A DNA stretch of 64,000 nucleotides, from contig JAAOOA010000027.1 in NCBI GenBank assembly GCA_012861695.1, positions 21,946,356 to 22,010,355 on the forward strand, given 5' to 3'. Both the position numbers and the translations under genes were made by a program. Position 1 is the stretch's first letter. The number at the start of each line of letters is the position of its first letter. The DNA comes from Trematomus loennbergii (Eukaryota; Chordata; Actinopteri; Perciformes; Nototheniidae). Of the stretch, positions 1 through 16,372 are shown piece by piece. The notes under the pieces were generated by a model. It was not told the origin of the DNA and made no database searches. It worked only from the letters and a program-made list of their open reading frames with translations.

Positions 1-2380
<2,380 letters not shown>

Positions 2381-2575
2381 TGGAGGCGTGTGGCGCAGTG
2401 GCCTAGTGCGTTGGTGTTCGGATCAGGGGAGCACAGGTTCAAACCCCACTGCAGTCAGCATGTCGTTGTGTCCCTGCAAGACACTTCACCGCAAATTGCT
2501 CCTGTGGGGATTGCCCACAGTATTGAGTATATAAGTCGCTTTGGATAAAAGCGTCTAACATGTAATGTAATGTAA
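2381..2575 (+). mobile_element. tRNA-derived SINE
   Basis: The head carries a pol III A box at 2391-2401 (TGGCGCAGTGG) and a B box at 2436-2446 (GGTTCAAACCC), spaced as in a tRNA-like promoter. The 3' part contains the common teleost tail TCGCTTTGGATAAAAGCG at 2536-2553 and ends in repeats of TGTAA. Related tail fragments lie near 14,250, 42,720 and, in reverse orientation, 47,810. The surrounding body does not fold as a full tRNA, so this is a retroposon and not a tRNA gene. Confidence 0.85.
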
Positions 2576-3458
<883 letters not shown>

Positions 3459-3829
3459 CTTCTCTTCACTCTCGGGGCTTAACAGTTTGAGTACCACAGT
3501 TGTATTAGAGCTGCCATGAGTTAGAGATGGAGACGAGGGGGAATATTCTAGGCTTATTTTCAGGATGTTATACCTTCGTAGGCTAAAAATAAATGAAAAA
3601 CATTAGCTATCCTTGTTTAACATGTTCATTGAGGTGAAACACTGGATATGTGAGACAGGATACTACACTATGAATATCTACATTTGTATTCAAAATCCAA
3701 ACATTTTAAGAAATCATCTCACCTGGTTAAAACATTTCCCAAATTGAAAAACAATTCCTTATACACAATGGAATAGTGAGTAAAGAAAGCATAACTACTT
3801 CTGAAAAGTGTTTGACTGTGTGTGTAAGG

Positions 3830-3830
<1 letters not shown>

Positions 3831-3900
<70 letters not shown>
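3831..3900. repeat. (TG)n microsatellite, about 35 units
   Basis: A pure TG tract of about 70 bp, in the opposite strand sense to the CA tract ending at 3456. Confidence 0.96.
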
Positions 3901-3901
<1 letters not shown>

Positions 3902-4044
3902 CTGTTTTGTGTCCAGAATGATTGCTGGATCCAATCATCCGTCTCAGAATGAAAAAGAATGAAATGAAGAATGAATATTTAAATGAGAGTTGGTCCATCT
4001 GATAAAACTAATCTGTATGGCCACCCAAAGGCCTACTGCCCATT

Positions 4045-4046
<2 letters not shown>

Positions 4047-4114
<68 letters not shown>
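4047..4114. repeat. (GT)n microsatellite, about 34 units
   Basis: A pure GT tract. It lies only about 100 bp before a long CA tract, so the two together form an imperfect inverted repeat. Confidence 0.96.
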
Positions 4115-4116
<2 letters not shown>

Positions 4117-4212
4117 ACTTTCCTCTAGAAATATGATGCATTGCATCTGGAACCTGCTCTGGTGTTGCCATGGTGACGCCCGTCACGCAGGCAGGCCCCG
4201 TTGCACACTTAA

Positions 4213-5053
<841 letters not shown>

Positions 5054-6650
5054 CAGCCTCTTTCACACCAAGTACTTTGCCGTACTTAGTTCCCAGTACT
5101 TAGGCGCCGTTTACACGAGGAGAATACGGCTTGTATCTGCATAGTTTCGCGTGCGTATAGCCCTATTATTTAGACGAGGCCGATAGAAACTGACCACACA
5201 AACGATAACGGGTCCCAAGGTGGATAGATTTGCAAACGAAACGCTCTGGGGGGTCAACCGAGTCCGTTTAATCGCCTCTATACGAATATTGCCTGGAAAA
5301 ATAGGATAGCCCCGCCTCTCCTGCTCACTGCTGTACTAGCAACTATCAAAAATAGCTGTGTTAATTAAACGCACAAGGGGTTCTTGAATGAAATAATATT
5401 ATAAAAGGCAAACCAGAATTGTTAACGCCCAATATACTCCTTAAACAAAATAAACAGAGTCAGATTTCATGCATTGATCCATTATATTGACAAAGGTGCA
5501 TCTCACCCGGTGTTTGTAGAGAATATCTCTCTTTCTGAGCCGTCCTCTCGATGCAATATCAACAGAGACGTGCTTCTTGGTTTCTTTCAGTTAACTTCCG
5601 TTGGATTTATCCATATGCTGAGGAAATTACTATATCCCGCTGAATACCAGCAATCGCCACACACACTGACTTCCTCCTGTCAGTAGCTACTGCTAGTGCT
5701 ACTGCTACTGACCATGCTACAGATATTAGTGCAAAATATACAGCTCCTCTACCACAACCATCAGCAACAACAGATTCGGTTTCTTTCAATTTCAGTTTCA
5801 GTTTCAGGGCTTAAACAGAAGGGTAGCCATGGCAACATTGCTGCGGGCTGCTCCAGGCTGCTCTTCTTCGGGCTTTTGGTGTATATTGGCGGAAGTTACA
5901 GCGCCACTTACAGTCCCAGCATATGTACTACAGAGTTTCCAGCGGCCTCGTTTGAACAGACACGTTAAATGAAACAAATGCATGTGAACGGAAGACTTTT
6001 TTGAATACGAATACTGTGCATAAAACGCAAACGGCCTCGTGTGAGCGGGGCCTTAGTCCCGCCGAACTCTTTAGTCCCGGAACATAGTAAATCGCGTTCA
6101 CACCGGAATAAGTCCCTGAGGGAGGATTACGCAAATGAAGCCACTGACGTCACTTCTTCTTCTGCTTTGGGTTTACTGGCAGGCCGCAAACAACTTCACG
6201 GCGTATACTGCCTCCCGGAGTCCGGGGGGCTCCGGGACTTCGGGTGGCAGTAAATCGCCACCCGAAGTCCCGGGTAGATCGCCAGAAGCGCCGACACCTC
6301 CTCATCACTCCACCGCTCCCACGTTTTATTTTGTTTGCCATAAGTTAGTCTCTCTCCGTTGGTGCGCGGGGCTAATGCTAATGCTAATAATGCTAATGCG
6401 AGCAAATAAAATGGCGGCTTCACAAAACTTTTCGGAGTTTTACGGGCCTGGTTTGCAATTCGCCCAGCCAATCAGAAATTGGAACCTTTTCCTCCCCAGC
6501 AAAGTACCACCTCTCTAGCAGGGACTGAAAAGGGGTGAAAAGGTTCCCGAGAACTAAGTTTCAAGTTCCAGATCTTTTTGGTGTGAACGCAAAATCCCAG
6601 GAACTATCGGAACTATTCCTGGGAAAAGTACTCCGGTGTGAAAGCGCCTA
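5054..6650. mobile_element. Non-autonomous hAT-like element, interrupted by a nested insertion
   Basis: The ends are imperfect inverted repeats: CAGCCTCTTTCACACC on the left and, reversed, TAGGCGCTTTCACACC from the right. A second copy of the family at 50,171-50,801 has the same ends and the same internal landmarks (CCGTACTTAG, GTTCACACCGGAATAAG, GGGTTTACTGGCAGGCCGC). This copy is split at 5103-6052 by another transposon. No transposase frame is present. No target-site duplication was found, so hAT is assigned only from the general end structure. Confidence 0.7.
5103..6052. mobile_element. Nested PIF/Harbinger-like non-autonomous element
   Basis: The left end GGCGCCGTTTACACGAGG and the inverted right end GGCCCCGCTCACACGAGG match at most positions. 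The element is flanked by the 3-bp direct repeat TTA (5100-5102 and 6053-6055), as expected for PIF/Harbinger target duplications. On either side, the interrupted host element continues as in its intact relative near 50.2 kb. No transposase frame was found in the 950 bp, so it would depend on another copy for movement. Confidence 0.75.
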
Positions 6651-8608
6651 TTGTATCATGGTCCTGCAGAGACACCATACTGTGCTTTACGTCACGAAGT
6701 CTGGCACACCGGCTACTCCTCACTTTTAAAATATCCATCCTCGATGAATGATATTATTTGCATCTCAAAATATATATTTTATACTTCTTTCATATAGGCC
6801 AAATTTGACCTTTCCTTGTCTTTGCAAGATAAACTAGAAGTTAAACAGAACACCTACAATTCAAATTAAAGAAAGGGGGGAAATTACAGCAATTAGCAAA
6901 TTGCAAGAAAGCACCCAAGCGGTGAACGCTTCAAACACGACTTTGTTTTGAGTTTAGCAGCTAAAATGATTAGTTTATATGAAAAGTAAACTCAGAAAAG
7001 TAGCAACATTGAAAGGAAGACCGACATCACAGTAGCTGTTCTGTAGATCTTTATTGTCAATTACTTGATTATTACTTTTAAATATTTAATATTATTTAAA
7101 CAAGACTCAGAGTTAAGCCATGCTATAAGCTCTGTGATGCGTTGAGTACAATGCTTACAACAGCGAACAAGCTAACATTGACAAAGCTAATATCGTCATG
7201 CTAACACGTTAACAATGACAAAGCTAATATCATCATGCTAACATGCTTACAATTAAAATGCTAATACCATGCTAACATCCTGGTAAGATTTAATTATGTG
7301 TTCCATATTAGGTTATGTTAATCGGTGTGTGAACTTACATTTCATTTGCTAACCAGCATTAAACATCTCATATATCTATCACTGACTGTCATTAGCTCTA
7401 ATGTTATTTGATCATTGACCAAAATCCCAAATGTTGACCTTTTAACGTTTTAACACATCGTTCACATGAAAAGTAAAAATGTTAAGTAGCTAGTGCTGAC
7501 TAAACATAGATGGAATTAATCATACTTTTTACCATGGAGTTTCTTTGCTCATTATAAATCAGATGATAGCAGTACTGAACCTCTTCTGATATAGCTCCGC
7601 TGTGGTGTGACTTCACTTCAGGATTTAATCTGAACTGATTTCCTCCGGACTTCCTTATTTACTCTGCAAGGCAGGAGTTTGGTCTCCAGCTTTCGGAGTC
7701 ATACGCCAACTCTATGTGCAAAATGCTTCATCTATTCTAAGATAAACGTGGCAGTTTTGAGGCACACCTTTTTGTTTCCAGAGAAAAGAGTGATTGCATG
7801 TAGTGTGAATAATTGAGTCACTTTTTACAGCCAGCTATGAGCTGTAGAGCTGCCAAGATCCAGCTCATATCTCCAAAGAAGCCAGATTATCAGTGAATTT
7901 AAAGAGAATGACAGCATTTTCAGTCTCTCCCTATTCATTTCTTTCCAAAGTAACAACAAACTCAATGTGGTGTTGATTTCAATGATACTGTGGAGCCAGA
8001 GATGCTGAGAATGCTTGTGATAAGAGCCCATCTGCTTCTGCAGTTTCATCAAAACCTGTTCAATCGCCCCCTTTTGCTTGATCATTTTCCGGGTCAGGTG
8101 GATCTGCTCATGCAAGTAAAGCAAGACACCTGCGCCATGTTCGGAGGACTTTTAGATGAATTGACTAATACGGGCAGCAATGGTTTGCATTGCACACCAA
8201 TTCCAATGGCATATCTTATTTGTAAAAGGTCCAAATGACTAAACAAAATAGGAAAAAGTCCCTTTGTATCAATAGTGAGTTGAATCAAGTAAAGCCAAAG
8301 CATGTATTGGAAATGAAATAAACTTGTAAGAAGTAAGAAGGTAAGAAGTATCCCTGAAAGGGATCATATGGCCCACTGTTTGTAGGACTGTCCTTGATAA
8401 TATAAAGCCAAAAGGACCTTTTTTTTACCTCAGCTCTCCATCCCTCCCCCTATATCTACCTCCACGCCCCTACAGATACATGCACTTCACTGAATGAACC
8501 ATAAAAGGGTGTCCGGCCTGTCTTTGCCACTTTCATGGACTGGCGTTAGAGTTTTAGTATGTGACTTTATGTGTGTGATATGTGTTTTTGTGATTGAATG
8601 TGTAACAG
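6651..8608. other. Intergenic stretch with a short tandem duplication
   Basis: Mostly AT-rich unique sequence. Two 37-bp tandem units lie at about 7174-7247 (shared core GACAAAGCTAATATC). A 99-codon open frame on the - strand at 7825-8124 has no recognised homologue. Nothing else is supported. Confidence 0.5.
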
Positions 8609-8634
8609 TGTGTGTGTGTGTGTGTTAGTGTGTG

Positions 8635-8707
<73 letters not shown>
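8609..8707. repeat. (TG)n microsatellite
   Basis: A TG tract of about 100 bp, with minor interruptions before 8636 and pure after that. Confidence 0.96.
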
Positions 8708-8708
<1 letters not shown>

Positions 8709-9128
8709 CAACGCATGTATGTTTGTCTTTCAGCCCCAGTGTCACCTTTCTCTGCACATGTAAAATACGTCCCCCACAGATGAATGACGATATGACCGGC
8801 CAATCACTGCATCCTGTGACCGACCGATCTGCATGAGTTCCTGTGGTAATAGAAGAGCAAGGCCAGCATTGGATCAGTGATATGAATATAAATGAAGGTG
8901 GATTTAAATAAAGGGGGTACATTTGAATATGTTATACGCTCACCCAGCACACTTATCAGGACTATCTGCATATTTAAGACCTTGTGATGGATCACAGGGA
9001 CAGAAATGGGAAGATCGCAGGGAAATTACATTATAGTACCTGTTTGTGTTTCAGAAAAACATGTATGTGTTATGTGCTCGTTGGACAAAGTCTGCAGTTG
9101 ATGGATTAGGTTGATATTAGTGAGAGCT
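8708..9128. other. Intergenic stretch, nothing recognised
   Basis: Unique-looking sequence up to the 8-bp duplication that flanks the next transposon. Confidence 0.5.
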
Positions 9129-9896
9129 AATGCCGCGTTTCCATTACACGGCCTCGCTCGGCCCCGCTCGGTATGGCTGGGCCTCGTTAGGACTGGCTCA
9201 CTTTTATGGCGCATTTCCATTACAGTTTGGGAACTGGGGCAGTATCTATAGTAACACAGTGTAGGCGGAGCCGTGACGTGATCTTCAGAGGACCCCAGAA
9301 AAACAACACAGCGGTTAGCTGTTAGCACTCAGAGCTCACAGCTCCTCATATATGTTCAGAAACTAGACAAAAGTTAAACAAGTACACACCACAGACTGCC
9401 TGTGTCATGGTGAATACAGTCGCTGCTTTATTTATGTCTGTATAGGCCGTTGTTGTGAGTGTGGACGGTCGGGGCATATACTGCGTTAGCTTAGCCAATC
9501 TCCATTTAGAAAACAAGCATTTTAAAAGGTTTTTCCCCTGCCGTCTGTCTGCAGACTTGCCAAAGCATTAATTCATGGTTTTTACTAACCGGTATCAGTA
9601 TGTTGTTACTTCGGCATCATTTTGAAACGTGTATTACAATTAAATCACGGTCAAATATGTCCATCTTGTTGTAGTTGTTGCCCCCTTGCCAGCGACGCTC
9701 TCTCTAGTTTAGCATACTCAGCCCGACTCAGCCTCGTTGTCTCTGGCCCTGGCCCCACGATTTTATGAGGCCAGAAAAACTGTGAATTAGGACCCGCCGG
9801 CCGGTACTAGGCCAAGTGGAAACGCAACCAAAGACGGGCCGCTGACGTCACAGCCCTCTTAAACCGGGCTGCGGGCTGTAGTGGAAACGCGCCATT
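9129..9896. mobile_element. Non-autonomous hAT element (family A), 768 bp
   Basis: The left end AATGCCGCGTTTCCATTACA and the inverted right end AATGGCGCGTTTCCACTACA are terminal inverted repeats. Flanking 8-mers TGAGAGCT (9121-9128) and AGAGAGCT (9897-9904) match at 7 of 8 positions, the hAT target-duplication length. A diverged copy is at 43,273-44,016 and a deleted derivative at 50,803-50,975. There is no transposase frame. Confidence 0.8.
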
Positions 9897-10682
9897 AGAG
9901 AGCTGAAGGAAATGATGAATGTCCAGGTAATTGGTCGAGGCCAGCTATCAATTTAGACACAACAAATAAATGTTAAAGCTGTTACCTTATCAGAGAAAGA
10001 GGCAACGAGGAGAAGAAGAAAAAGAGACATGTAAAAGACAGAGCTGCATACCGAATGAAGAAAATCAAGAATTTTTCATTTTTGTAGATGTTATGTGCAG
10101 TCAACTGAAGTGGCACATACATTATTTTAACACTTAAAAGTTTAACTTTATGATATCTAAAACAAAATGAAATAATTCTGTTTATTTCAGTCAATAAGCA
10201 ATCACTGATCCATCCAAACTTGAAACTGTAGGTTCTTTACTGGTGTATTAGTGGTTTTAATTGATGATGACAATGTATTACTTTGAGCAAATGCAAATTA
10301 ACGACGGATGAATTTCATTTGACAAGCTCAAAGGAAACACTGATGAAGAAAGAGAAATACATAGAGAAGACAGCTCATGAGTTGATGTGTGTGTGTTTCC
10401 AGTGGCTGCTATTGTGTGATTGTGAGGAAGGAGGGGTGAGGCAGGGAGAATATAATGAGGTTGGAGAGGGAGAACATGAGAAATGAAGGGGATTTGGTTG
10501 ATAAGTGTGGACTGGATGGGGGAGGCAGTTTGAAAGAGTTTGATGAATGATTTGGATCACACTCAAAAGAACAGTGAACAAAGGGAAAGGAACAGGCAAA
10601 CAGTTTACAAGAATATAAATATACAAAAAGAACAATAGGAATATTTTAAATTACAAAATTAAAATGCGCACTATTCCGGAAT
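9897..10682. other. Intergenic stretch, nothing recognised
   Basis: AT-rich, unique-looking sequence. Short open frames only. Confidence 0.5.
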
Positions 10683-11107
10683 TTAAAGGGGCCCTATTAT
10701 GCTCATTCTCAGGTTTTGTAATCCTATTTTGTGCGTCTCCTGTGACATTTTAACATTGTTTAATATTCTAAAATATCTTTATTTTCCTCATACTGCCTGT
10801 GCTGCAGCACCTCTTTTCCCCCTCTGTGTGAAACCAGAGCCCAGTCTGCTCTGATTGGTTAGCTAGCCGGCTCTGTTCGAGACCACTTCGAGATGTCCCG
10901 TCCCTTAGCCTATCACGTACAATGTGTTGGAGTGAAGCCAATAGGAGCACGTAGTGATGTCAATATGTTACCGAAGTACACATAGGAGTAGTTTCAGACA
11001 GGGGTTGAGGGAACTTTAGCCTTTACAGACCATTTACATGAACATAAAACTATATACCACACTACAGGAAAGGGAAAACCCCAAAAAGCATAATAGGGCC
11101 CCTTTAA
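10683..11107. mobile_element. TTAA-flanked MITE, GGGGCCCTATTATGC family
   Basis: It begins TTAAAGGGGCCCTATTATGC and ends with the inverse of that sequence, with TTAA at both borders (10683-10686 and 11104-11107). TTAA duplication and short inverted repeats suggest a piggyBac-type non-autonomous element; the superfamily is inferred. A left-end copy is at 28,327. No coding capacity. Confidence 0.8.
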
Positions 11108-12270
11108 AGTGGAAGAGCAGTTCAGTTTCATAATAGGAAGCATAAAACAGAAACGTGCAAAATATTCAGAGGAATGTGCATCGTTTACAGCATGGAGTGT
11201 GAGGAATTTCTCCCATGATGTGTGTTAATGTAACGCCTGTCTATTGGGGTGGTTGAAAACCCTGTGTCAGTGGGGGGTCCCAGGCTCGTTACACAGTTTT
11301 CACACTGAAAAAATGTCCTTCTGATGGGTGCAGTGTCATTCAGTTTAGGCTGGCAGCCTGCACACGCACACGCACACGCACACGCACACACTGTAGCACC
11401 ATGAACGCTGCAGCTTAGTAGTGTGCGTGTGCAGTACAAGCCTATTACTACTTGACATGCAAATCTCTTTTCTGACCTGTCTGTCAGTCTGTCTGTCCTC
11501 GTCTCGCTCTCGCAACCCCTCCAAATAATCTCTCTGCCTCTCTCCTCACTAACTAACTGTTCCCTTCTCCTGCCTGCTCACTTTCCCTTTTACTCTAGTA
11601 CATTCACATTTCATTCTGATTTTCTATGCCCCTTTCTCTCTCTTCAGTACAATGGTCTTCCCATTTTTACACGCTTCCTAGCTCCTGCAGCTGCAACTGT
11701 GTCGTGTGTGTGTGTGTTTTGCACGTTTGAGTGTGTAACTGTGGTTGAGCCAAACCCACTAAACAAGCAAAAAGAGGGACATTAAAACATAACATCCCAA
11801 AAAAGGTTGTGTGTGCCTTCGTGAACGTGGTAGTACGCTGTTGAGGCAGTTGTGGAAAGTGTTTACACAAATACGCAATTGCATAACTTTAGCACAGCCA
11901 CTGCTCAGTCATTAAATAGGGACAAACGTGTACCTGTACGCATTTGTTTTCCCAAGTAACCAGTGTCCATTTCCTTCATTTGAACTTCTGTGTTTGCATG
12001 GTCTAATCTTGGCCTGTTGGTGTTTACACTGCTCTGACTAACAAGGTGACTGACTATAAGGTTTTGACTTGCTCTTCTCCCAGTAAATCATGTTTACACT
12101 TAGCTTGGTTTCATAATTGTTGATTCATCATTCATTTGACAAGCAGCCAAACCGTTATCTGCCCTTTCGAAAACACAAACATCTCGGTTGCTATCGGGTA
12201 TGGGTTTCTAGGCCCATTTAAGAAAAAGGAGCAGAAGCTGAAAATATAGTTTTTGTACTCTTTATGTTAC
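11108..12270. other. Intergenic stretch, nothing recognised
   Basis: Unique-looking sequence with a short CACACG-rich run near 11,360-11,390 and pyrimidine-rich blocks near 11,480-11,640. No exon or transposon is supported. Confidence 0.5.
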
Positions 12271-12764
12271 TTAAAGGTCACCTATTATGCAAAATCTTCT
12301 TTTTCGTGTCTTTTATACATAAACATGTGTCCCCTCTGTGTAAGGAGATTCTCTCTCTTTCTGTCGTGATCCATTTATATAAAAACCTGTCTGAAAATGA
12401 GCTGATCAGATTTTGGCCACTTTATGATGTTATAACGTTTTTTTGGCTTGTGTAACCATTAGCCAATCAGCAACCAAGGTCACCCCCCCCCCCCCCACCT
12501 TATCACCTGAATCTCCTCCTAGAGCACCATGGTGTTCTTTTTAACCAAATATCTCTCAGAGGGGCGTGGGGAGGGGCTCCTTATTTTCATCTAAAGTAAC
12601 AGACAGAGAATCAGCACTTTTGAAACAGAGCTGAAACAGAGGGGATTATGGGATGCTGCAATGATCTGTTTGGTATTTCTAGCCAAACCCTTCAGAGACA
12701 TGTTTTGTATATATCTGAGACCTATAATATATTGATGAAAAACAGTATAATAGGGGACCTTTAA
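12271..12764. mobile_element. TTAA-flanked MITE, GGTCACCTATTATGC family
   Basis: The ends are TTAAAGGTCACCTATTATGC and the inverse of TTAAAGGTCCCCTATTATAC, with TTAA at 12271-12274 and 12761-12764. A run of about 15 C lies near 12,482. A close copy is at 49,221-49,732 inside tnrc6a, and a diverged relative at 59,064-59,544. Confidence 0.8.
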
Positions 12765-15700
12765 CATGTACAAACTCACATTGTTTTACTGGTGCTGGTG
12801 ACCTCATTCTGTAGCAGAGCTGTTTTGCTCTATTCTGTTCTGTTCTATTCTTCTCTGTCTTGCTTTGTTCAGGTTTTTACGCTGGCTGTCTCTGGACTTT
12901 TCTGTTTTGTTACGCTCGACCAGCCTAATCTAACGCTAGTTTGCCTCCGTATATTGTGATGCATGAGTGGACACTCACTGAGCGGGCCAGGCAAACTCCC
13001 GGGTCTTTTGTATACTGTAGTTGACCTAACTATTAACCTCAGCGAACTTTGAGTTGAAGCTCTTGCACAACTTGACCCACTGGCAAGGTGCATGATGCAG
13101 GGAGAGAATCCTGGACTTAAATAAATGTGTATCAATACAACAGATGTCGTGTCCATGTTGGAAAAAGTGAAACCTGAAGTTTGTTTGTATTTATGTGTCA
13201 GAGTGCCCCAAACTATCGGCTTTCATGTCAGTGTGTCCTGTAGTGTTGCATGCTTTCCTTGCAATCTAGCTTTACAGTTGAATTATGGGATCTTCAGTGA
13301 GAGATACAGAATATTTTATATTGTTATAAGTGAACACTGACATGATAATTTGTATAAATTGTACATAACATCAACGTACATGTGAGTGAGTTTAGATCCG
13401 GCAATTCAAATGGAAATTGGATAACATTTTTAAATGTTGGATGTACAAATCGAAGGTACAATCAATTCAATATGTATCCATTTTAACGCCAAGTATATCT
13501 TAAGAATGTAGGATTATATTGTGAAATCCACATTTGAGTAGCATTTGGATACAATCCCTCAGTACTCAGAGGTAACCGACTTGTTTACATGCTTTAAAAT
13601 CTAATCTCCTTGATACCGGCTCACATAAAATCATTACTTGGCAGAAGATGAACTCTACCTCTCTTTCCCTCACAGTCAAATATACACAGATAAGAGAGGT
13701 CATTTCTGCACAAGGAAGGAGGTTGTTTTTGCCATTGGTGGGTCAATGGTCACTGCTTTGAACGCACGTATTGCCGGTCTCTTCTGTAAGCAGCAACCGC
13801 CTTTGTCTCGTTGGTGAAACGTTGCAGTTGGCAGATTCCACACTGTATTTGTTTCTCTGCTGTTTGGGAATCTCTCCTCTCTTTTCTCTGTCTGTCGCTT
13901 TTATAAAAACTCTATTGAAAGTTGTTTTACCTGAAGTGTTTGGGAGATAGTACTTGTGGCAGTGATAGTCCCCCTTCTACTTCAGGCAGTGGTATGAGTG
14001 CTAATCTCATCAGTACATGTATTTTAGCAGTAGCTGTTAAGATATACATTACAAACCTTACATTTTAATGACAAAAACCATAAAAATGATTGTGATTTTG
14101 TGAGAAACAAAACATGCTAGCTATCAAAAATGTAGCATGTGACCCATTTAAAGTTATAATAAATGTGTGTGTGATAGTATATGATCAAGTCATATGTGAG
14201 TTTTATATTAAAGGACATTTCTTAAGTAGACCATTTTATCCACTAACAATGAGTGCAATTAACCATGAAGATACAAATTCAGAGAAACCTACAAGTACAT
14301 TGGCTTCAAATAAGCCACACCATTGGAATCTTTTAAGAAGTAAATTTTTTTTAATGTCCACGTTTTATTCATTTGCGCCTATTTATCATTGTTGAATTGG
14401 TGAACATAATTGCAGTTTTTGTGATGTTTAGGAAAATTCCTAATGTCAAAGCAGAGCATTTCTACTAAAACCATACATTTTCAGGTGTTTTCCCGCATGT
14501 GTTGGCAACGCTGCCCAATGGATGATTAAGTTAGAGCCCTTGTGCTTTTCACAACCGGCACACTACATAATGAGATTCATTAAAAACTGGCTAGGATGTT
14601 TTTATTTTACTTGATTCCTCCTCAGGGAGATCAGAGGTCAGATACATCACAGACTAACACTAGTTATCCATTGTTGTGCTCAAGGACACTTCAGCAGCTA
14701 ATGTATGTTGAAGTGCGGGTTGGACTCTGAACCCTCGGACAGAAAGCCTGTGTACCAGGGCAAAAATAATAAAAGCTATGCTCTGGATTTACCAATGATA
14801 AATATAGTTCTTCTTCATATAGTTTATATTTGTTGAATATCTGACAGTCTTTTTTTTACACTCCTAGGAATGCTTAAATGTTTTGTTACAAGTTATTGAT
14901 GTATGTTAAGAGGGGCAAAACGTAATATTCATGGCTTTTTCTCTGGTAAATATATACAAAATAGGATAATAAATCATGTTAAACACTGTAAACCTAGAAA
15001 CATGATTTAAAATATGTCCAATACATCCACATCATCACCATACTATTTTTGTTAGGCCATTGGCTATGACATCAGTAAATGTTTCTCAAATGACTCACTG
15101 TGGGACTTTTTACTGTACAACTAAATGAACTAATAAAGGTCTCTGCCACATGACAATAATCACAGAGTAAAAATAAAATTGAGTCAGTCAACAACGTAGA
15201 CATCCCAAGAAGTCAGAACCAACAGCTGGCCATTTGTACAAAACTTTTTTAAACTTAATGATAAGATATATGGCAACTTAACTGGCTTTATAATAGGCCA
15301 GTGTTAGAAACTTTAATATTGTAATATGAATTCTTGTTTTTTAAATCATGCAACGTAACACACATTTTGATGTTTAAGTAACATTGCAATATAATTTTTG
15401 AGTTTATCCTAGAATAATTTCTGAAACAAAAGTACATTGCAATGGTTTCACTTCAGATAATATTTTTTAATATCGACTATACACTAGGTCTGTATCTAAT
15501 TAAACAATTAACTGTGGGTAATCCAGTATTTCAGACTCAATATGTTTACATTTAACTACTTTAAAATTAATAAAATAATACGTTTACCAGTCTCCTCATT
15601 GTATTCATGGCAGTTTAAAATGTTAATCATCAGGTTATGAATTAATATGTACAGCAAGTATAATAAAAAATTATCGGAATAATTTAGGACATTTTGTACT

Positions 15701-16100
15701 TTTTTATTAGTTTCTTGATATGAGGGTTTTAGGGCCCTAATTTTATTTAAAAAAAGACCTTGGAAGAGTATATCTAAAATGTGCCAGTCAGATACCTATC
15801 CTGTATAATGGAAGATGATTTATGGTTATCATATTTTGTTCGCATAGCTTATCCCTTGTTTAAAAAAAAAACTGATGGAATACTTAAATGTTAAATTAAA
15901 AATAATAACATAAATAAAATACGTTTAAGTGTTTATGGTTTTAGGTGTGATGCATTATGATAACATTTCTAATTGGTTAATCAATTTGAAGGGACTTAAC
16001 TGCTTACCTTAAACATTGCTGACATGGTTGGCTTTACACACTTTTACTCTTCTGTCGATACCATTTACCTACCTTCTGCTGTGTTTGGTTTTCTCAGTCA
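12765..16100. other. Intergenic stretch upstream of tnrc6a
   Basis: AT-rich sequence without recognisable exons. A fragment near 14,245-14,300 (AACCATGAAGATACAAATTC) matches the SINE-tail-related repeat seen near 42,770. The promoter of tnrc6a should lie at the right end, but no TATA box or other core element is identified with confidence. Confidence 0.5.
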
Positions 16101-16106
16101 GAGGAA

Positions 16107-16159
16107 GTGGTGAGTGTGTTTCCTGCTCCCCCCTCCAGAATCAGTCAGAGAGCTGAATG

Positions 16160-16199
<40 letters not shown>

Positions 16200-16372
16200 G
16201 GGAAAGCAAAGCAGAGCTCAAGCGAAAGAAGGTTAGCCAGCAGCGAGTTAAGAAAATGGCGATCATGCAGGACGAATGCCTCCCCTCGTAGATGCTGCAA
16301 AAAGCGTTGAAATTCTTTTAGCCTTACAGCCGGCTTTTCTTTCCACTCGGTTGCACTTTATACTTCAATGAG
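16107..16372 (+). CDS. tnrc6a exon 1: 5' UTR and first codon
   Basis: The transcript start is uncertain; the left limit given is only where GC-richer, exon-like sequence begins. The exon ends at a consensus donor (ATGAG|GTAAGG). ATG at 16368-16370 joins exon 2 to give a peptide starting [18 protein letters not shown], which resembles the vertebrate TNRC6A N-terminus. The context of this ATG is weak and two short upstream ORFs precede it. A (GA)n tract lies in the UTR. Confidence 0.7.
16164..16197. repeat. (GA)n tract in the tnrc6a 5' UTR
   Basis: About 17 GA units within exon 1. It is purine-rich in the transcript and probably length-polymorphic. Confidence 0.9.
16256..16291 (+). promoter_or_regulatory. 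Upstream ORF 1 in the tnrc6a leader (11 codons)
   Basis: The ATG lies in a good initiation context (GAAAATGG) and is followed by 10 more codons and TAG (peptide MAIMQDECLPS). It precedes the presumed tnrc6a start at 16368. If translated, it should reduce initiation at the main ORF. The ORF is seen directly; the regulation is inferred. Confidence 0.6.
16292..16321 (+). promoter_or_regulatory. Upstream ORF 2 in the tnrc6a leader (9 codons)
   Basis: Its ATG immediately follows the stop codon of upstream ORF 1, in the same frame, and the ORF ends at TAG 16319-16321 (peptide MLQKALKFF). The back-to-back arrangement would allow termination and re-initiation 46 bases before the main ATG. Confidence 0.5.

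Noticed and set aside
2381..2450. A tRNA gene suggested by good A and B boxes
   Set aside because: The flanks do not close an acceptor stem and the sequence continues into a known SINE-type tail.
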